A program made the translations under genes and the position numbers. Under the pieces are notes generated by a model, which worked only from the letters and a program-made list of their open reading frames with translations, did not search any database and was not told where the DNA came from. Shown here one piece after another: positions 35,511-43,394 of a stretch of DNA of 64,000 bases (position 1 is its first letter; each line of letters opens with the position of its first letter). Source of the stretch: a bacterium (GTDB taxonomy: Bacteria; Patescibacteriota; Minisyncoccia; Minisyncoccales; Minisyncoccaceae); NCBI GenBank assembly GCA_023228085.1, contig JALOBW010000001.1, positions 124,001-188,000 on the forward strand. Direction: 5' to 3'.

Positions 35511-35549
35511 TGAATCCTTGAATCTTGGATCGAATCCAAGTCCCGCAAC
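35511..35549 (+). repeat. Right direct repeat: partial tRNA-Gln copy (att-like)
   Basis: This is a 39-bp copy of the tRNA-Gln 3' half with one mismatch. The upstream half of the tRNA is missing, so it is not a functional tRNA gene. See the left repeat at 34070-34108. Confidence 0.75.
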
Positions 35550-35613
35550 TAGTTTGAGCGAAGTTTGCGTGCTCGAGCTCTGTGAGTTTAATTTTTTTTA
35601 ATTAGAATGCTAT

Positions 35614-36153
35614 ATGAATATTTGGTACACAATTACGGGAGGAATAGATCCTAATGTAGCTCAAGGATTAATTGCTTGGGTTAATGGACAAGTATATGAC
35701 GGACAAGTCACTAAGTTAACACTTTTTTTATCTTCTGTTGGTGGAGATATTGATTCGGCAATTAGAATATATTCTTTTCTTAAAGGATTACCTATCGAAG
35801 TTGAAATTATTGGTTTTAGTCAGATTGATTCGGCTGCTAACACAATTTTTTTGGCAAGTAAAAATAGAAAAGCATTAAAAGGGTGTAGATTTTTTCTCCA
35901 CGAAGGCACTTTTACTATAGGTAATCAAACAGCGACGTTACACGCTCATGAAGAAACCCTAACTGTCTTACGAGAATTACTGAATAGAAATGTAAAAATT
36001 ATTTCCACAGAAACTCAAAAAACAGAGTCAGAAATAGCCCAGATTTTAAAAGAGGGAAAGATATTTAACGCAAAGGAAGCTTTTGACTTTGGTATTGTCA
36101 CTGAAATTTTGGAAAGATTGCCAGATTCACCTATTAAAAAAAACTGTTCTTAA
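35614..36153 (+). CDS. ClpP-like serine protease homolog
   Basis: This 179-residue protein has the ClpP/crotonase fold pattern. It shows 'LFLSSVGGDIDSAIRIYSFL' (oxyanion loop, SxGG), 'GFSQIDSAANTIFLAS' with a Ser in the nucleophile position, 'CRFFLHEGT' with the catalytic His, and a C-terminal 'NAKEAFDFGIVTEI'. Canonical ClpP has GxAASM around the Ser; this one has IDSAAN, so it is a divergent member. It lies just right of the tRNA-derived repeat and 4 nt before a putative nuclease, which suggests a two-gene unit. Confidence 0.8.
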   Translation: MNIWYTITGGIDPNVAQGLIAWVNGQVYDGQVTKLTLFLSSVGGDIDSAIRIYSFLKGLPIEVEIIGFSQIDSAANTIFLASKNRKALKGCRFFLHEGTFTIGNQTATLHAHEETLTVLRELLNRNVKIISTETQKTESEIAQILKEGKIFNAKEAFDFGIVTEILERLPDSPIKKNCS

Positions 36154-36157
36154 TGTT

Positions 36158-36874
36158 ATGACAAAACTAGAACAATTTTTTAAGGATCAAACTCAAATAC
36201 TAAAGGCTCAATCTATCGCTGCTTCTAATATTAATCACAGAAACTTAATTGGAAATTCCAGAGAAACTTTTATAAAAGAGTTTATTAAAAAATCATTTCC
36301 ATCAAAATTTGTTATTGGGGCTGGTGAAATATTTGATTCTGAGGGAAAATGTAGTAAGCAGTGTGATGTTGTTATCTATGATGAGCTGATGCCCGTATTA
36401 GATTATTCAGGGTCTCAACAGTTTTTAGCTGAAGGTGTTTTTTCTCATATTGAGGTCAAATCAAATCTAACCTCAGAAGAATTGAAAACTTCTCTTGATG
36501 TTACTAAATCAGTTAAGTCAATCAAAAGGAAAATTGATGCCATAATGCACACGGGAGATTTACCTCAAAAGGTATTTTCATGTGTTTTTGCGTATAATGG
36601 AATATCAAAAGAAGCAGCGAGAAAAACTCTTGATGAATACTATAAACAGGAAACTGAAATAGATAATAAAATTGATGCCATATGTGTACTGGGTGAGTAT
36701 ATTATTCTTAAAATCCCAGATTATGATGGTATAACTAATCTTGTTGGACTTGAAACAAAGGATAATACGTTAACAATCTTTTTCACAGAATTGTATAGAT
36801 CAATGTATAAGAATTGGATGGGCGAGCCAGATCTTTTAAAGTATATAGAAAATACAACTTTTAAAAAATTTTAG
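36158..36874 (+). CDS. Putative PD-(D/E)XK-like nuclease (DUF6602-type)
   Basis: This 238-residue protein has 'IGAGEIFDSEG', 'QCDVVIYDE' and 'GVFSHIEVKSNLT' in order. Asp...Glu-x-Lys is the metal-binding pattern of PD-(D/E)XK nucleases. The overall layout matches the family I know as DUF6602. Nuclease activity is inference. I chose the ATG at 36158, 4 nt after the ClpP-like stop; a longer upstream frame overlaps that gene. The pairing with a protease-like gene beside an att-like site suggests an accessory role. Confidence 0.68.
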   Translation: MTKLEQFFKDQTQILKAQSIAASNINHRNLIGNSRETFIKEFIKKSFPSKFVIGAGEIFDSEGKCSKQCDVVIYDELMPVLDYSGSQQFLAEGVFSHIEVKSNLTSEELKTSLDVTKSVKSIKRKIDAIMHTGDLPQKVFSCVFAYNGISKEAARKTLDEYYKQETEIDNKIDAICVLGEYIILKIPDYDGITNLVGLETKDNTLTIFFTELYRSMYKNWMGEPDLLKYIENTTFKKF

Positions 36875-36958
36875 AGACCTCGAGATTCGTCGATATGATA
36901 AAAGTATTATAATCCTATAGTGTAAGGAACTTTAAGCATTATTTTAATCAACTAAAAT

Positions 36959-37348
36959 ATGAATATCGATAAGTTAATAAAAAAATTAAAAGCTGATTTG
37001 AAAAATGCGATGATGAGCAGGGATACCGTTGCTGTGAAAACTATTCGTTGTTTGATTTCGGATATAGATAATGCCGGAGCTGTGAAAGTAGAGCAACCAG
37101 AAGTGATGCTGATGTCGGGAGGAATAGCTGGAGCGACTAGTGGTATCGGTTCGTCGGAAGTTCCGCGAAAGGAATTATTTGCTAAGGATATCGTGGAGAT
37201 AATCCAAAAGCAAATAGCAGAAATAAACGAATCTATATCACTTACAAAAGAACAGAGTGGTTTTGATATTTCGGAATATGAAAGACAAATAGAAATCTTA
37301 GAAAACTATTTAGAATTTATAGAAAAAGAAAATTTAGCTGGTATTTAA
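36959..37348 (+). CDS. GatB/YqeY-like protein
   Basis: This 129-residue protein resembles the small YqeY family. It has an N-terminal 'LIKKLKADLKNAMMSRDTVAVKTIRCL' (landmarks only) and a 'EIIQKQIAEINESI' helix before a C-terminal 'YERQIEILENYLEF'. YqeY proteins resemble the tail domain of the amidotransferase subunit GatB and may bind tRNA. The middle Gly/Ser-rich 'SGGIAGATSGIGSS' is unusual. A second member of the family lies at 52212-52709. Confidence 0.72.
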   Translation: MNIDKLIKKLKADLKNAMMSRDTVAVKTIRCLISDIDNAGAVKVEQPEVMLMSGGIAGATSGIGSSEVPRKELFAKDIVEIIQKQIAEINESISLTKEQSGFDISEYERQIEILENYLEFIEKENLAGI

Positions 37349-37497
37349 TTTAAAATATCTTTTTCTAGATTTTTTAGTTTTGAATAAAGTAGAAAAAGGT
37401 CTTGTAAAAACAAAAAGTCTGGAATAGAATTACCAAAAGAAGGGGAATACCAAGAGCGTTTTGATATTTATTTTTGTTAATAAATAATTAATAAAAT

Positions 37498-37719
37498 ATG
37501 CTATACATTTTTGAGCAATATTTAATAACATTTGGTTGGGCTGTGACAGGTGCTATTTCTATGGCAATCGCTTTAAGTATCTTGATTAAGGTTTTTACTT
37601 TAATTACTCCTATTAACGAATGGGAGGAAATCAAAAGAGGAAATATTGGAGTGGCAATAATAATAGCGAGTGTTATTATTGGGACAGCGCTAGTTATTGG
37701 CTTAACTGTAATGCCATGA
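37498..37719 (+). CDS. Small DUF350-like membrane protein
   Basis: This 73-residue protein has two membrane helices. Between them is 'EWEEIKRGNIGVAIIIASVI', which matches the repeat unit of the DUF350 family. DUF350 proteins often have two or more such units; this has one. Its stop overlaps the start of the next gene (ATGA at 37716-37719). Confidence 0.78.
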   Translation: MLYIFEQYLITFGWAVTGAISMAIALSILIKVFTLITPINEWEEIKRGNIGVAIIIASVIIGTALVIGLTVMP

Positions 37720-38051
37720 TTCAATATAGAAAAATGTTTCTAGCTTTCCTATTTGTGGCGTTTTTGCCTTTTTTTGCTTTTGCGCATTCTGGAAAAACAG
37801 ATGCTAATGGCTGTCACAATAATAGCGAAACAGGAGATTATCATTGTCATACAAAATCAAACAAGCAAGCTAAGGTTGAGGCTAGGAAGGATGGTAGAAG
37901 TGCTGCGAATAATTTTGGGCAATGTGAAATAAAAAGTACTTGCAAAGAAATGAATTCTTGCGAAGAGGCTAATTATTTTTTTAATGTTTGTAATTTAAAA
38001 CGTCTTGATGGCGATAATGATGGGATTCCATGCGAATCACTTTGTAAATAG
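37716..38051 (+). CDS. Secreted excalibur calcium-binding protein
   Basis: This 111-residue protein begins with a signal peptide ('FLAFLFVAFLPFFAFAHSG'). After cleavage it has 'HSGKTDANGCHNNSETGDYHCH', a His/Cys motif common in small secreted proteins (landmarks only). A C-terminal excalibur domain follows, with the EF-hand-like 'LDGDNDGIPCESLC'. Excalibur domains bind calcium and sit at the cell surface. I chose the ATG at 37716, which overlaps the upstream stop; ATG 37734 is possible. Confidence 0.82.
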   Translation: MIQYRKMFLAFLFVAFLPFFAFAHSGKTDANGCHNNSETGDYHCHTKSNKQAKVEARKDGRSAANNFGQCEIKSTCKEMNSCEEANYFFNVCNLKRLDGDNDGIPCESLCK

Positions 38052-38108
38052 CTCTCATATTTATTTTTGAGTTTTTAGTGAGAGAATTAAAATTAATATT
38101 ATACTATT

Positions 38109-38783
38109 ATGGATGTGCGAATTGAGCCATCGTGGAAGACTGCTTTGCAGGAAGAGTTTGAAAAAGAATATTTTCGTGAACTAACAGAATTTGTAAAAGA
38201 TGAGTACAAATCGGCTACAGTTTTTCCACCGCCAAAATTTATTTTTAATGCTTTTGATTTATGTCCATTTAATAAAGTTTCGGTGGTCATTCTTGGGCAA
38301 GATCCATATCATGGAAAAGGGCAGGCTCATGGTTTATGTTTTTCTGTTCCAGAAGATATAGCTGTTCCTCCTTCGCTAAAAAATATTTATAAAGAAATTG
38401 CCAGCGATGTCGGCGGGGTGATTCCTAATCATGGCAACTTAGGGGATTGGGCTAAACAGGGGGTGCTATTATTAAACGCAACTCTTACTGTTCGTAGTGG
38501 ACAAGCAGGATCACATCAGCATAAAGGATGGGAAGAATTTACTGATGCAGTAATCCGTACAATTTCTGAGAAAAAGGAAAATGTAGTTTTCATACTTTGG
38601 GGAAGGTATGCCAAAGATAAGAAAGTGTTGATTGATGGAACGAAACACTTAATCCTTGAAGCTGCTCATCCTTCGCCGTTTTCGGCTTATGATGGATTCT
38701 TTGGTTGTAAGCATTTTAGTAAGACAAACGAATATTTAAAAGCACACAAAAAGGATGCTATTGTGTGGCTTGATGAAAAATAA
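38109..38783 (+). CDS. ung: Uracil-DNA glycosylase
   Basis: This 224-residue repair enzyme removes uracil from DNA. It has the catalytic 'ILGQDPYHGKGQAHGL' and the C-terminal 'HPSPFSAYDGFFGCKHFS' motif with the conserved His. A TATACT box lies 3 nt before the ATG, so the transcript may have no leader. A GNAT gene follows after 2 nt. Confidence 0.96.
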   Translation: MDVRIEPSWKTALQEEFEKEYFRELTEFVKDEYKSATVFPPPKFIFNAFDLCPFNKVSVVILGQDPYHGKGQAHGLCFSVPEDIAVPPSLKNIYKEIASDVGGVIPNHGNLGDWAKQGVLLLNATLTVRSGQAGSHQHKGWEEFTDAVIRTISEKKENVVFILWGRYAKDKKVLIDGTKHLILEAAHPSPFSAYDGFFGCKHFSKTNEYLKAHKKDAIVWLDEK

Positions 38784-38785
38784 AA

Positions 38786-39397
38786 ATGATAAACATAACG
38801 ATAAGAAATGAAAGAGAGGAAGACTATAGAGAAGTAGAAACTCTTACGAGGGAAGCCTTTTGGAATCTTTATAAACCAGGATGTGATGAACATTTTATAT
38901 TGCATAAGATGCGCACAGTTTCTGCTTTTGTCCGCGAATTGGATTTTGTTGCTTGTGATAATGAAAAAATTGTCGGAAATATTGTTTACTCAAAAGCAAA
39001 AATACAAAGTGAAAGGGGAGAAGAGTATGAAGTTTTGTGTATGGGACCGATTGCAGTTTCGCCAAAATACCAAAGGTTAGGTATTGGATCTATGCTTATG
39101 AGCGAATCAATTGCAAAAGCAAAACAACTTGGGTATAGAGCAGTAGTGATATTTGGAAGTCCAGATTACTACCATCGCTTTGGTTATAAAAATGCTAGCG
39201 ATTATAATATAAAAACCTCTACTGGTGAAAATTTTGATGCGTTTATGGTTTTGGAAATTCAGAAGGGGGGATTAACAGGGATTGAGGGAAAGTTTTATGA
39301 GGATGATGTTTTTAAGGTTGATGCGAAAGAATTGGAGGAATTTGAAAATAATTTTCCGTACAAAGAAAAACTAGTCACCGATACTCAACTAAGATAA
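38786..39397 (+). CDS. GNAT family N-acetyltransferase
   Basis: This 203-residue protein has the GNAT acetyl-CoA-binding motif 'YQRLGIGSMLMSESIAKAKQ' (R/Q-x-x-G-x-G/A) and 'VVIFGSPDYYHRFGYK', typical of the YhbS-like group. The substrate is unknown. It is co-directional with and directly follows ung. Confidence 0.85.
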   Translation: MINITIRNEREEDYREVETLTREAFWNLYKPGCDEHFILHKMRTVSAFVRELDFVACDNEKIVGNIVYSKAKIQSERGEEYEVLCMGPIAVSPKYQRLGIGSMLMSESIAKAKQLGYRAVVIFGSPDYYHRFGYKNASDYNIKTSTGENFDAFMVLEIQKGGLTGIEGKFYEDDVFKVDAKELEEFENNFPYKEKLVTDTQLR

Positions 39398-39472
39398 GAC
39401 AAAAATAATGCACCGTTTTTATATTTCTTTTTTTACGATATAATACTAGCATAAGAAATATTGAAATAAGTA

Positions 39473-40312
39473 ATGAGATTTCAAAAAAAGAGAATAACAA
39501 TTGATGGAAAGAGTGTCGTCTATTGGGAGAAAAATCCTACTAAAAAAGAAGTAATTATTTTTTTACATGGATTTCCTGGAAGTCATAGGGGATTAATGGA
39601 TATGGCTAATGCATTTTTAGATTATAGATTGATAATCCCTGATCTTCCTGCTTGCGGAGAATCGGAATCATTTGATTATGTTCATAATTTAGAGAATTAT
39701 TCAAAATGGTTGAATAATTTTTTGAAAGAATTAAAAATTGAGAAAATTATTTTAATTGGGCATTCTTTTGGTTCAAGAATAGGTCTTTATTTTGGAGGGC
39801 ATTATAAGAGTAAGGTTAATAGACTAGTTCTTGTGACACCTGTTTCAAGAGTGGAAGGATTGATTGCAAGATTAGCTTCGCTTAATTTTAAAGTGGCTAA
39901 ATATCTTCCTATGAGTCTGCAAAAAAGATGGATATCTAATCCAGTTTATAGGACCGCTGGGCATATTATTGTATTTAAAACATCAAGCAAAAAAAGAAGA
40001 CAAATCTTAATTGCGAATGATGTAAAGGAGTTTAAGCATCTTGATTCTCGGGCAACTATACAGGTATTTGAAGAATTTTATTCTTCAGATTTATCTCCAC
40101 TAGGCAAGGATATCAAAGCAAGTACATTAGTTATTGCAGGCGAAAAGGATGAAATAGCTCCACTTAATTCAGTTATTGATGTGGTTGAGCATTTGCCAGA
40201 TGCTCAGTTAGTTGTGATGAAAAAAGAAGGTCATATTGTAGTAGCCGAAAGTCCGTTGTCTACTGCTAGTATAATTAAGGCATGGCTTGATAAATTTGAC
40301 GAAGAAAAATAA
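39473..40312 (+). CDS. Alpha/beta hydrolase
   Basis: This 279-residue protein has the fold's landmarks: the oxyanion 'FLHGFPGSHRG', the nucleophile elbow 'LIGHSFGSRIG' (Ser near 102), the acid 'GEKDEIAPL', and the catalytic His in 'KKEGHIVVAE'. No signal peptide is visible, so it is probably cytoplasmic. The substrate is unknown. A TATAAT box lies at 39439-39444. Confidence 0.87.
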   Translation: MRFQKKRITIDGKSVVYWEKNPTKKEVIIFLHGFPGSHRGLMDMANAFLDYRLIIPDLPACGESESFDYVHNLENYSKWLNNFLKELKIEKIILIGHSFGSRIGLYFGGHYKSKVNRLVLVTPVSRVEGLIARLASLNFKVAKYLPMSLQKRWISNPVYRTAGHIIVFKTSSKKRRQILIANDVKEFKHLDSRATIQVFEEFYSSDLSPLGKDIKASTLVIAGEKDEIAPLNSVIDVVEHLPDAQLVVMKKEGHIVVAESPLSTASIIKAWLDKFDEEK

Positions 40313-40324
40313 TTCTGCTAAATT
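40296..40324 (+). promoter_or_regulatory. Promoter of the tandem leader-peptide region
   Basis: TTGACG (40296-40301), a 17-nt spacer, and TAAATT (40319-40324) precede the first leader ATG (40333) by only 8 nt. The promoter overlaps the end of the hydrolase gene. Confidence 0.55.
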
Positions 40325-40332
40325 ATGTTTGT

Positions 40333-40407
40333 ATGAAAAACTTACACATCAAAAATATTTATTTTTTGTTTTGGGCTCACACTAGCGAGTCATCTTTTGA
40401 TGTGTAG
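40333..40407 (+). CDS. Aromatic-rich leader peptide 1
   Basis: This 24-codon frame encodes a peptide with 'IYFLFWAH' in its middle: Tyr, Phe, Phe and Trp within five residues. It is followed by a hairpin terminator (40428-40457). RNA around it can fold in competing ways. The 13-bp antiterminator pairs GAGTCA/TTTTGAT (40387-40401) with ATCAAAA/TGACTC (40425-40438), and the terminator uses the same TGACTC. An upstream arm ACACATCAAAA (40344-40354) can sequester TTTTGATGTGT (40395-40405). This is the layout of attenuation by ribosome stalling on scarce aromatic aminoacyl-tRNA. Confidence 0.65.
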   Translation: MKNLHIKNIYFLFWAHTSESSFDV

Positions 40408-40427
40408 AAATAAAATTCTCTAAAATC

Positions 40428-40457
40428 AAAACTGACTCCTACGAGTCAGTTTTTTTG
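40428..40457 (+). terminator. Attenuator terminator 1
   Basis: An 11-bp stem (AAAACTGACTC-CTAC-GAGTCAGTTTT) is followed by TTT. Its left arm can instead pair with the end of leader peptide 1. Confidence 0.85.
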
Positions 40458-40477
40458 TGGGGAATTATTTTATATTT

Positions 40478-40567
40478 ATGAAAAATCAAACAATCAAAAA
40501 AAATTATATCTTGTTTATTTTGTTCTGGGCTTTTATTTTCCGGTCAGCTTTGGTTTGTAGACAATAA
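40478..40567 (+). CDS. Aromatic-rich leader peptide 2
   Basis: This 29-codon frame encodes a peptide with 'YILFILFWAFIF', again rich in Phe with one Trp and one Tyr. It shares 'MKN..IK..Y.LF' and 'FWA' with leader 1, and the flanking DNA also aligns, so the two units are duplicates. An antiterminator pairs CAGCTTTGG (40545-40553) with CCAAAGCTG (40586-40594). The terminator (40588-40618) uses the same CCAAAGCTG arm. Confidence 0.65.
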   Translation: MKNQTIKKNYILFILFWAFIFRSALVCRQ

Positions 40568-40587
40568 GATTCTGTTTTCTATAATCC

Positions 40588-40618
40588 AAAGCTGGCTCTT
40601 AAAAGGGTCAGCTTTTTT
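40588..40618 (+). terminator. Attenuator terminator 2
   Basis: AAAGCTGGCTC (40588-40598) pairs with GGGTCAGCTTT (40605-40615), including two G-U pairs. It is followed by TTT. It ends 26 nt before the next ATG. Confidence 0.8.
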
Positions 40619-40644
40619 AGTTCTTTAACAAACGAAGGTGAAAA

Positions 40645-41619
40645 ATGAGCTACTATGTACAGGATAGCGAAAGCCTTGCCAAAGAAATAATGGTAAGACA
40701 GGAAAACAGAGAACAGATTGAAAAACGCATAAATGATTGGGTTATTAGCGAATGGGGTATTCCTAATTTCACAAGTATAATCAGCGATGTATTGCCACTC
40801 CAGAGCGATGTTCCATATGGAGCTCTTTGTAGGCAAGTTGCAACTGCCAGAATAGAAGAGGTAAGCTTTTCTATGGTATGCAAATTGCTCGGATTAAAAT
40901 CTTTGGATTTAACATATAATGAAGATGCATTTAGTACTAGCAATCGCGACAAGGTTCACTTATTAAAGTTGCCAGTAATAATTGGTCATTCAAAAAGCGG
41001 GCAGCCTATTGTAAAATATCAGAAGATTGTTGATTTCCCCCAGACTGGAAAGCTGCTTAATCGGATTTCCATTGATGGAAATGGCACAAATCTTCCAAAG
41101 TATCATCGTTCGCTACGAATACAAACCTTTGGAAATGATATTCCTTCTGAGTATGATATCGGTCCAGTATTTAAACGATATCTGTCGGAGGCTACGAATA
41201 TGCCCGATTATGTCTATGAAGACGTGGATGGAATTCGTATAAAAAAAAGCAGTGCAGATGATTACGATTTATCAAAATCTAATCCTCCTGCTGATTGGTA
41301 CTACCCATTGTATTTGCTTGCATTTGCAACGGGAAGAATGGTTCTTTTTGAGACATATGAAAATCCTGAAGGATTGGTATGTGATATTAAGGAGCATTTT
41401 TGTCATGCTATGGATATGATCCGAGATGCAATAGGCATTTATCCGCTTGTTGCAGAAATCGCACCGCTAAAATTACCAATGATGTATATTAACCAAGCTC
41501 TTATTGAGAGGAATGACTGGCAACAGGAACTAGTTTTACCTTCAAAAAAACAAGGCAAGATAGTAGATTTATTCCAGGATCTTGCCGATCAAGCAATATC
41601 TTTGAGGAAAAATAATTAA
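40645..41619 (+). CDS. Unknown 324-residue protein under double attenuator control
   Basis: I do not recognise this family. The protein is soluble, without signal peptide or membrane helices, and has mixed alpha/beta character. Notable phrases are 'VLPLQSDVPYGALCRQVATARIEEVSF' (landmarks only), 'NRISIDGNGTNLPKYHRSL' and 'WYYPLYLLAFATGRMVLFETYE'. It has one of the best ribosome-binding sites in the window (CGAAGGTG, 5 nt from ATG). Its base composition looks less AT-rich than its neighbours, which hints at transfer. It is a single-gene unit between the tandem attenuators and a 14-bp terminator. Confidence 0.75.
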   Translation: MSYYVQDSESLAKEIMVRQENREQIEKRINDWVISEWGIPNFTSIISDVLPLQSDVPYGALCRQVATARIEEVSFSMVCKLLGLKSLDLTYNEDAFSTSNRDKVHLLKLPVIIGHSKSGQPIVKYQKIVDFPQTGKLLNRISIDGNGTNLPKYHRSLRIQTFGNDIPSEYDIGPVFKRYLSEATNMPDYVYEDVDGIRIKKSSADDYDLSKSNPPADWYYPLYLLAFATGRMVLFETYENPEGLVCDIKEHFCHAMDMIRDAIGIYPLVAEIAPLKLPMMYINQALIERNDWQQELVLPSKKQGKIVDLFQDLADQAISLRKNN

Positions 41620-41642
41620 TTTTCCTCAAAGATTTATTATTT
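41598..41642 (+). terminator. Terminator of the unknown 324-residue gene
   Basis: A perfect 14-bp stem (ATCTTTGAGGAAAA at 41598-41611 with its complement at 41620-41633, 8-nt loop) spans the stop codon. It is followed by TTATTATTTT. Confidence 0.85.
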
Positions 41643-41650
41643 TAAAAAAT

Positions 41651-42601
41651 ATGAAGAACTTTAACCAAATAGAATTTATAAAAAAATTAATCAGCTTCGG
41701 AGAGAGGCAGGGAAAAGCAGAAAACGACGCTGCTGATTTTATAACTAATTTTTTAACAGAGAGAAATATAAAATATTTTTTGCATAATTTTAACACCTTT
41801 ATCCCCGACATAAAAAATTCATCGTTAATTGTAGATGGTGAGAAAATTGATTGTTATGCGACGTCTTTTGTTTCTGGTGAATTCGCTGGAAATGGCGATA
41901 TTGTTAGTTCTCTGATTCCATCTCGTTATTTATTGGATTATTCTAATATTAATTTTAATCCAGTGTGTTCAAAAATTTCTAGAAGTAATCATTATTTTGC
42001 TCCCTCAATCGCTGTTTCAAAAAACGATTTATCTAAAGTAATGAACGGCACAGATGTTAAAGTAAAAGTAGATGTAGAAAAAAAAGAATACTATTCAAAA
42101 AATATTTTAGTTGGAAACACCAAAAATCCAAACAATATAATATTTGCTCATTATGATTCAGTTTCTATAGGAGCGACTGATAATGCTTCGGGCGTGTCGG
42201 TGATAATGGATACGATAATAAATAGCGAGGAATTGCTGGAGGATAATTTATTTATCTTTTCGGGAAATGAAGAATTATCTTATGATAGACCTTTTTATTG
42301 GGGACATGGTTTTCGCGCTTTTGAGAAAGATTACGTTGGAATAATGCGTAGCGCAGATTCTTTATTCGTGGTTGACTGTGTTGGCAATGGCAAGCCTGTG
42401 ATTACTGATGACTTACACATATGCCGATTAGCTTTTCCTATTGCCTTTATTGATGAATTAGCTGGAAAAACAAGAATAATGCATGCCGATATGAATAAGT
42501 TGTTTAAGGTTTACCATTCGGAACTAGATGATATAAGTCAATTAGATAATAATCATTTGGACGAGGCTAGTGATTTATTAGTCAAAGAGTTGAAAAAATA
42601 G
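41651..42601 (+). CDS. M28-family zinc peptidase-like protein
   Basis: This 316-residue protein has the M28 aminopeptidase landmarks in order: 'IIFAHYDSVSIGATDNASGV' (His and Asp ligands), 'FSGNEELSYD' (catalytic Glu-Glu), 'VVDCVGNG', and a late His in 'KVYHSELDDISQL'. No signal peptide is visible. It probably removes residues from peptides in the cytoplasm. A terminator overlaps the stop. Confidence 0.82.
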   Translation: MKNFNQIEFIKKLISFGERQGKAENDAADFITNFLTERNIKYFLHNFNTFIPDIKNSSLIVDGEKIDCYATSFVSGEFAGNGDIVSSLIPSRYLLDYSNINFNPVCSKISRSNHYFAPSIAVSKNDLSKVMNGTDVKVKVDVEKKEYYSKNILVGNTKNPNNIIFAHYDSVSIGATDNASGVSVIMDTIINSEELLEDNLFIFSGNEELSYDRPFYWGHGFRAFEKDYVGIMRSADSLFVVDCVGNGKPVITDDLHICRLAFPIAFIDELAGKTRIMHADMNKLFKVYHSELDDISQLDNNHLDEASDLLVKELKK

Positions 42602-42622
42602 GCAATTTTATGCCTATTTTTG
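42598..42622 (+). terminator. Terminator after the M28-like gene
   Basis: ATAGGCA-ATTTTA-TGCCTAT (42598-42617) is followed by TTTTG. Confidence 0.8.
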
Positions 42623-42687
42623 TTAATAAGGAGTCGGTTTGAAAGATTTGCTTTGTATGTTAAAATATAGATAATAAGATAAAACAT

Positions 42688-43101
42688 ATGGAAAATTGTA
42701 TTTTTTGTAAAATCGTAGCAGGAGAAATTCCTTGTTATAAAATTTTTGAAAACGAAAAGATTTTAGCTTTTTTGGATATAAATCCAGCGGTACCTGGACA
42801 TGTTTTGGTTATCCCTAAAAAACATTTTACCGATATTTTTGAAATAGATGATCAATACTTGCAGGAATTGATAGTTGTTGCCAAAAGAATTGCCGAAAAG
42901 ATGAAAACCAATTTTGATGCTGGGGGTGTTAATCTGTTTCAATCAAATGGTGAAAATGCAGAGCAAACAGTATTCCATTTTCATTTACATTTACTACCAA
43001 GAAAAGGAAACGATAGGATAAATTTTTCGGAATTATTAGTAAATGCAGAAAAAATAGATAACATGAAGCTTGAAGAGATTAAAAAAATTTTAGGAGAATG
43101 A
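42688..43101 (+). CDS. HIT family nucleotide hydrolase
   Basis: This 137-residue protein starts with the typical 'CIFCKIVAGEIPCYKIFE' and has the histidine triad 'FHFHLHLLPR' near residue 100. HIT proteins of the HinT group hydrolyse AMP-linked phosphoramidates. It ends with TGA, in agreement with UGA being a stop in this organism. Confidence 0.93.
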   Translation: MENCIFCKIVAGEIPCYKIFENEKILAFLDINPAVPGHVLVIPKKHFTDIFEIDDQYLQELIVVAKRIAEKMKTNFDAGGVNLFQSNGENAEQTVFHFHLHLLPRKGNDRINFSELLVNAEKIDNMKLEEIKKILGE

Positions 43102-43212
43102 AATGTTTTCATTGCAACAGATAACAACTATTATTAAGCAAGAAGTGATAAATAATTATTTGCTTTTTTGTTTCTCCAAAGAAGCTATTAGCCGAAGTGT
43201 AAAAGGTTATTT

Positions 43213-43394
43213 ACAAGCAGGATAATGTTGACTATGATAGGGTTAATTTTAGTGATATTGGAGATAAGTCGTGTAGATTTGAAATAGTTTATTTTGTAAA
43301 TGTTAACAATTATGATGATTATATAAAAAGACAGGGAAAAATAAATTTTAAGGTGAAAGAAATAATTGAAAAGTACGATATAAAATTAGCTTAA
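43213..43394 (+). pseudogene. C-terminal remnant of an MscS-type mechanosensitive channel
   Basis: The frame ending at TAA 43392-43394 encodes about 60 residues without a plausible start. The sequence 'DYDRVNFSDIGDKSCRFEIV' followed by 'YFVNVNNYDDYIKRQGKINF' matches the cytoplasmic C-terminal domain of small MscS channels. An in-frame stop lies immediately upstream, and no membrane region is present. The rest of the 43102-43212 gap holds nothing I can identify. It looks like a decayed gene. Confidence 0.65.
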
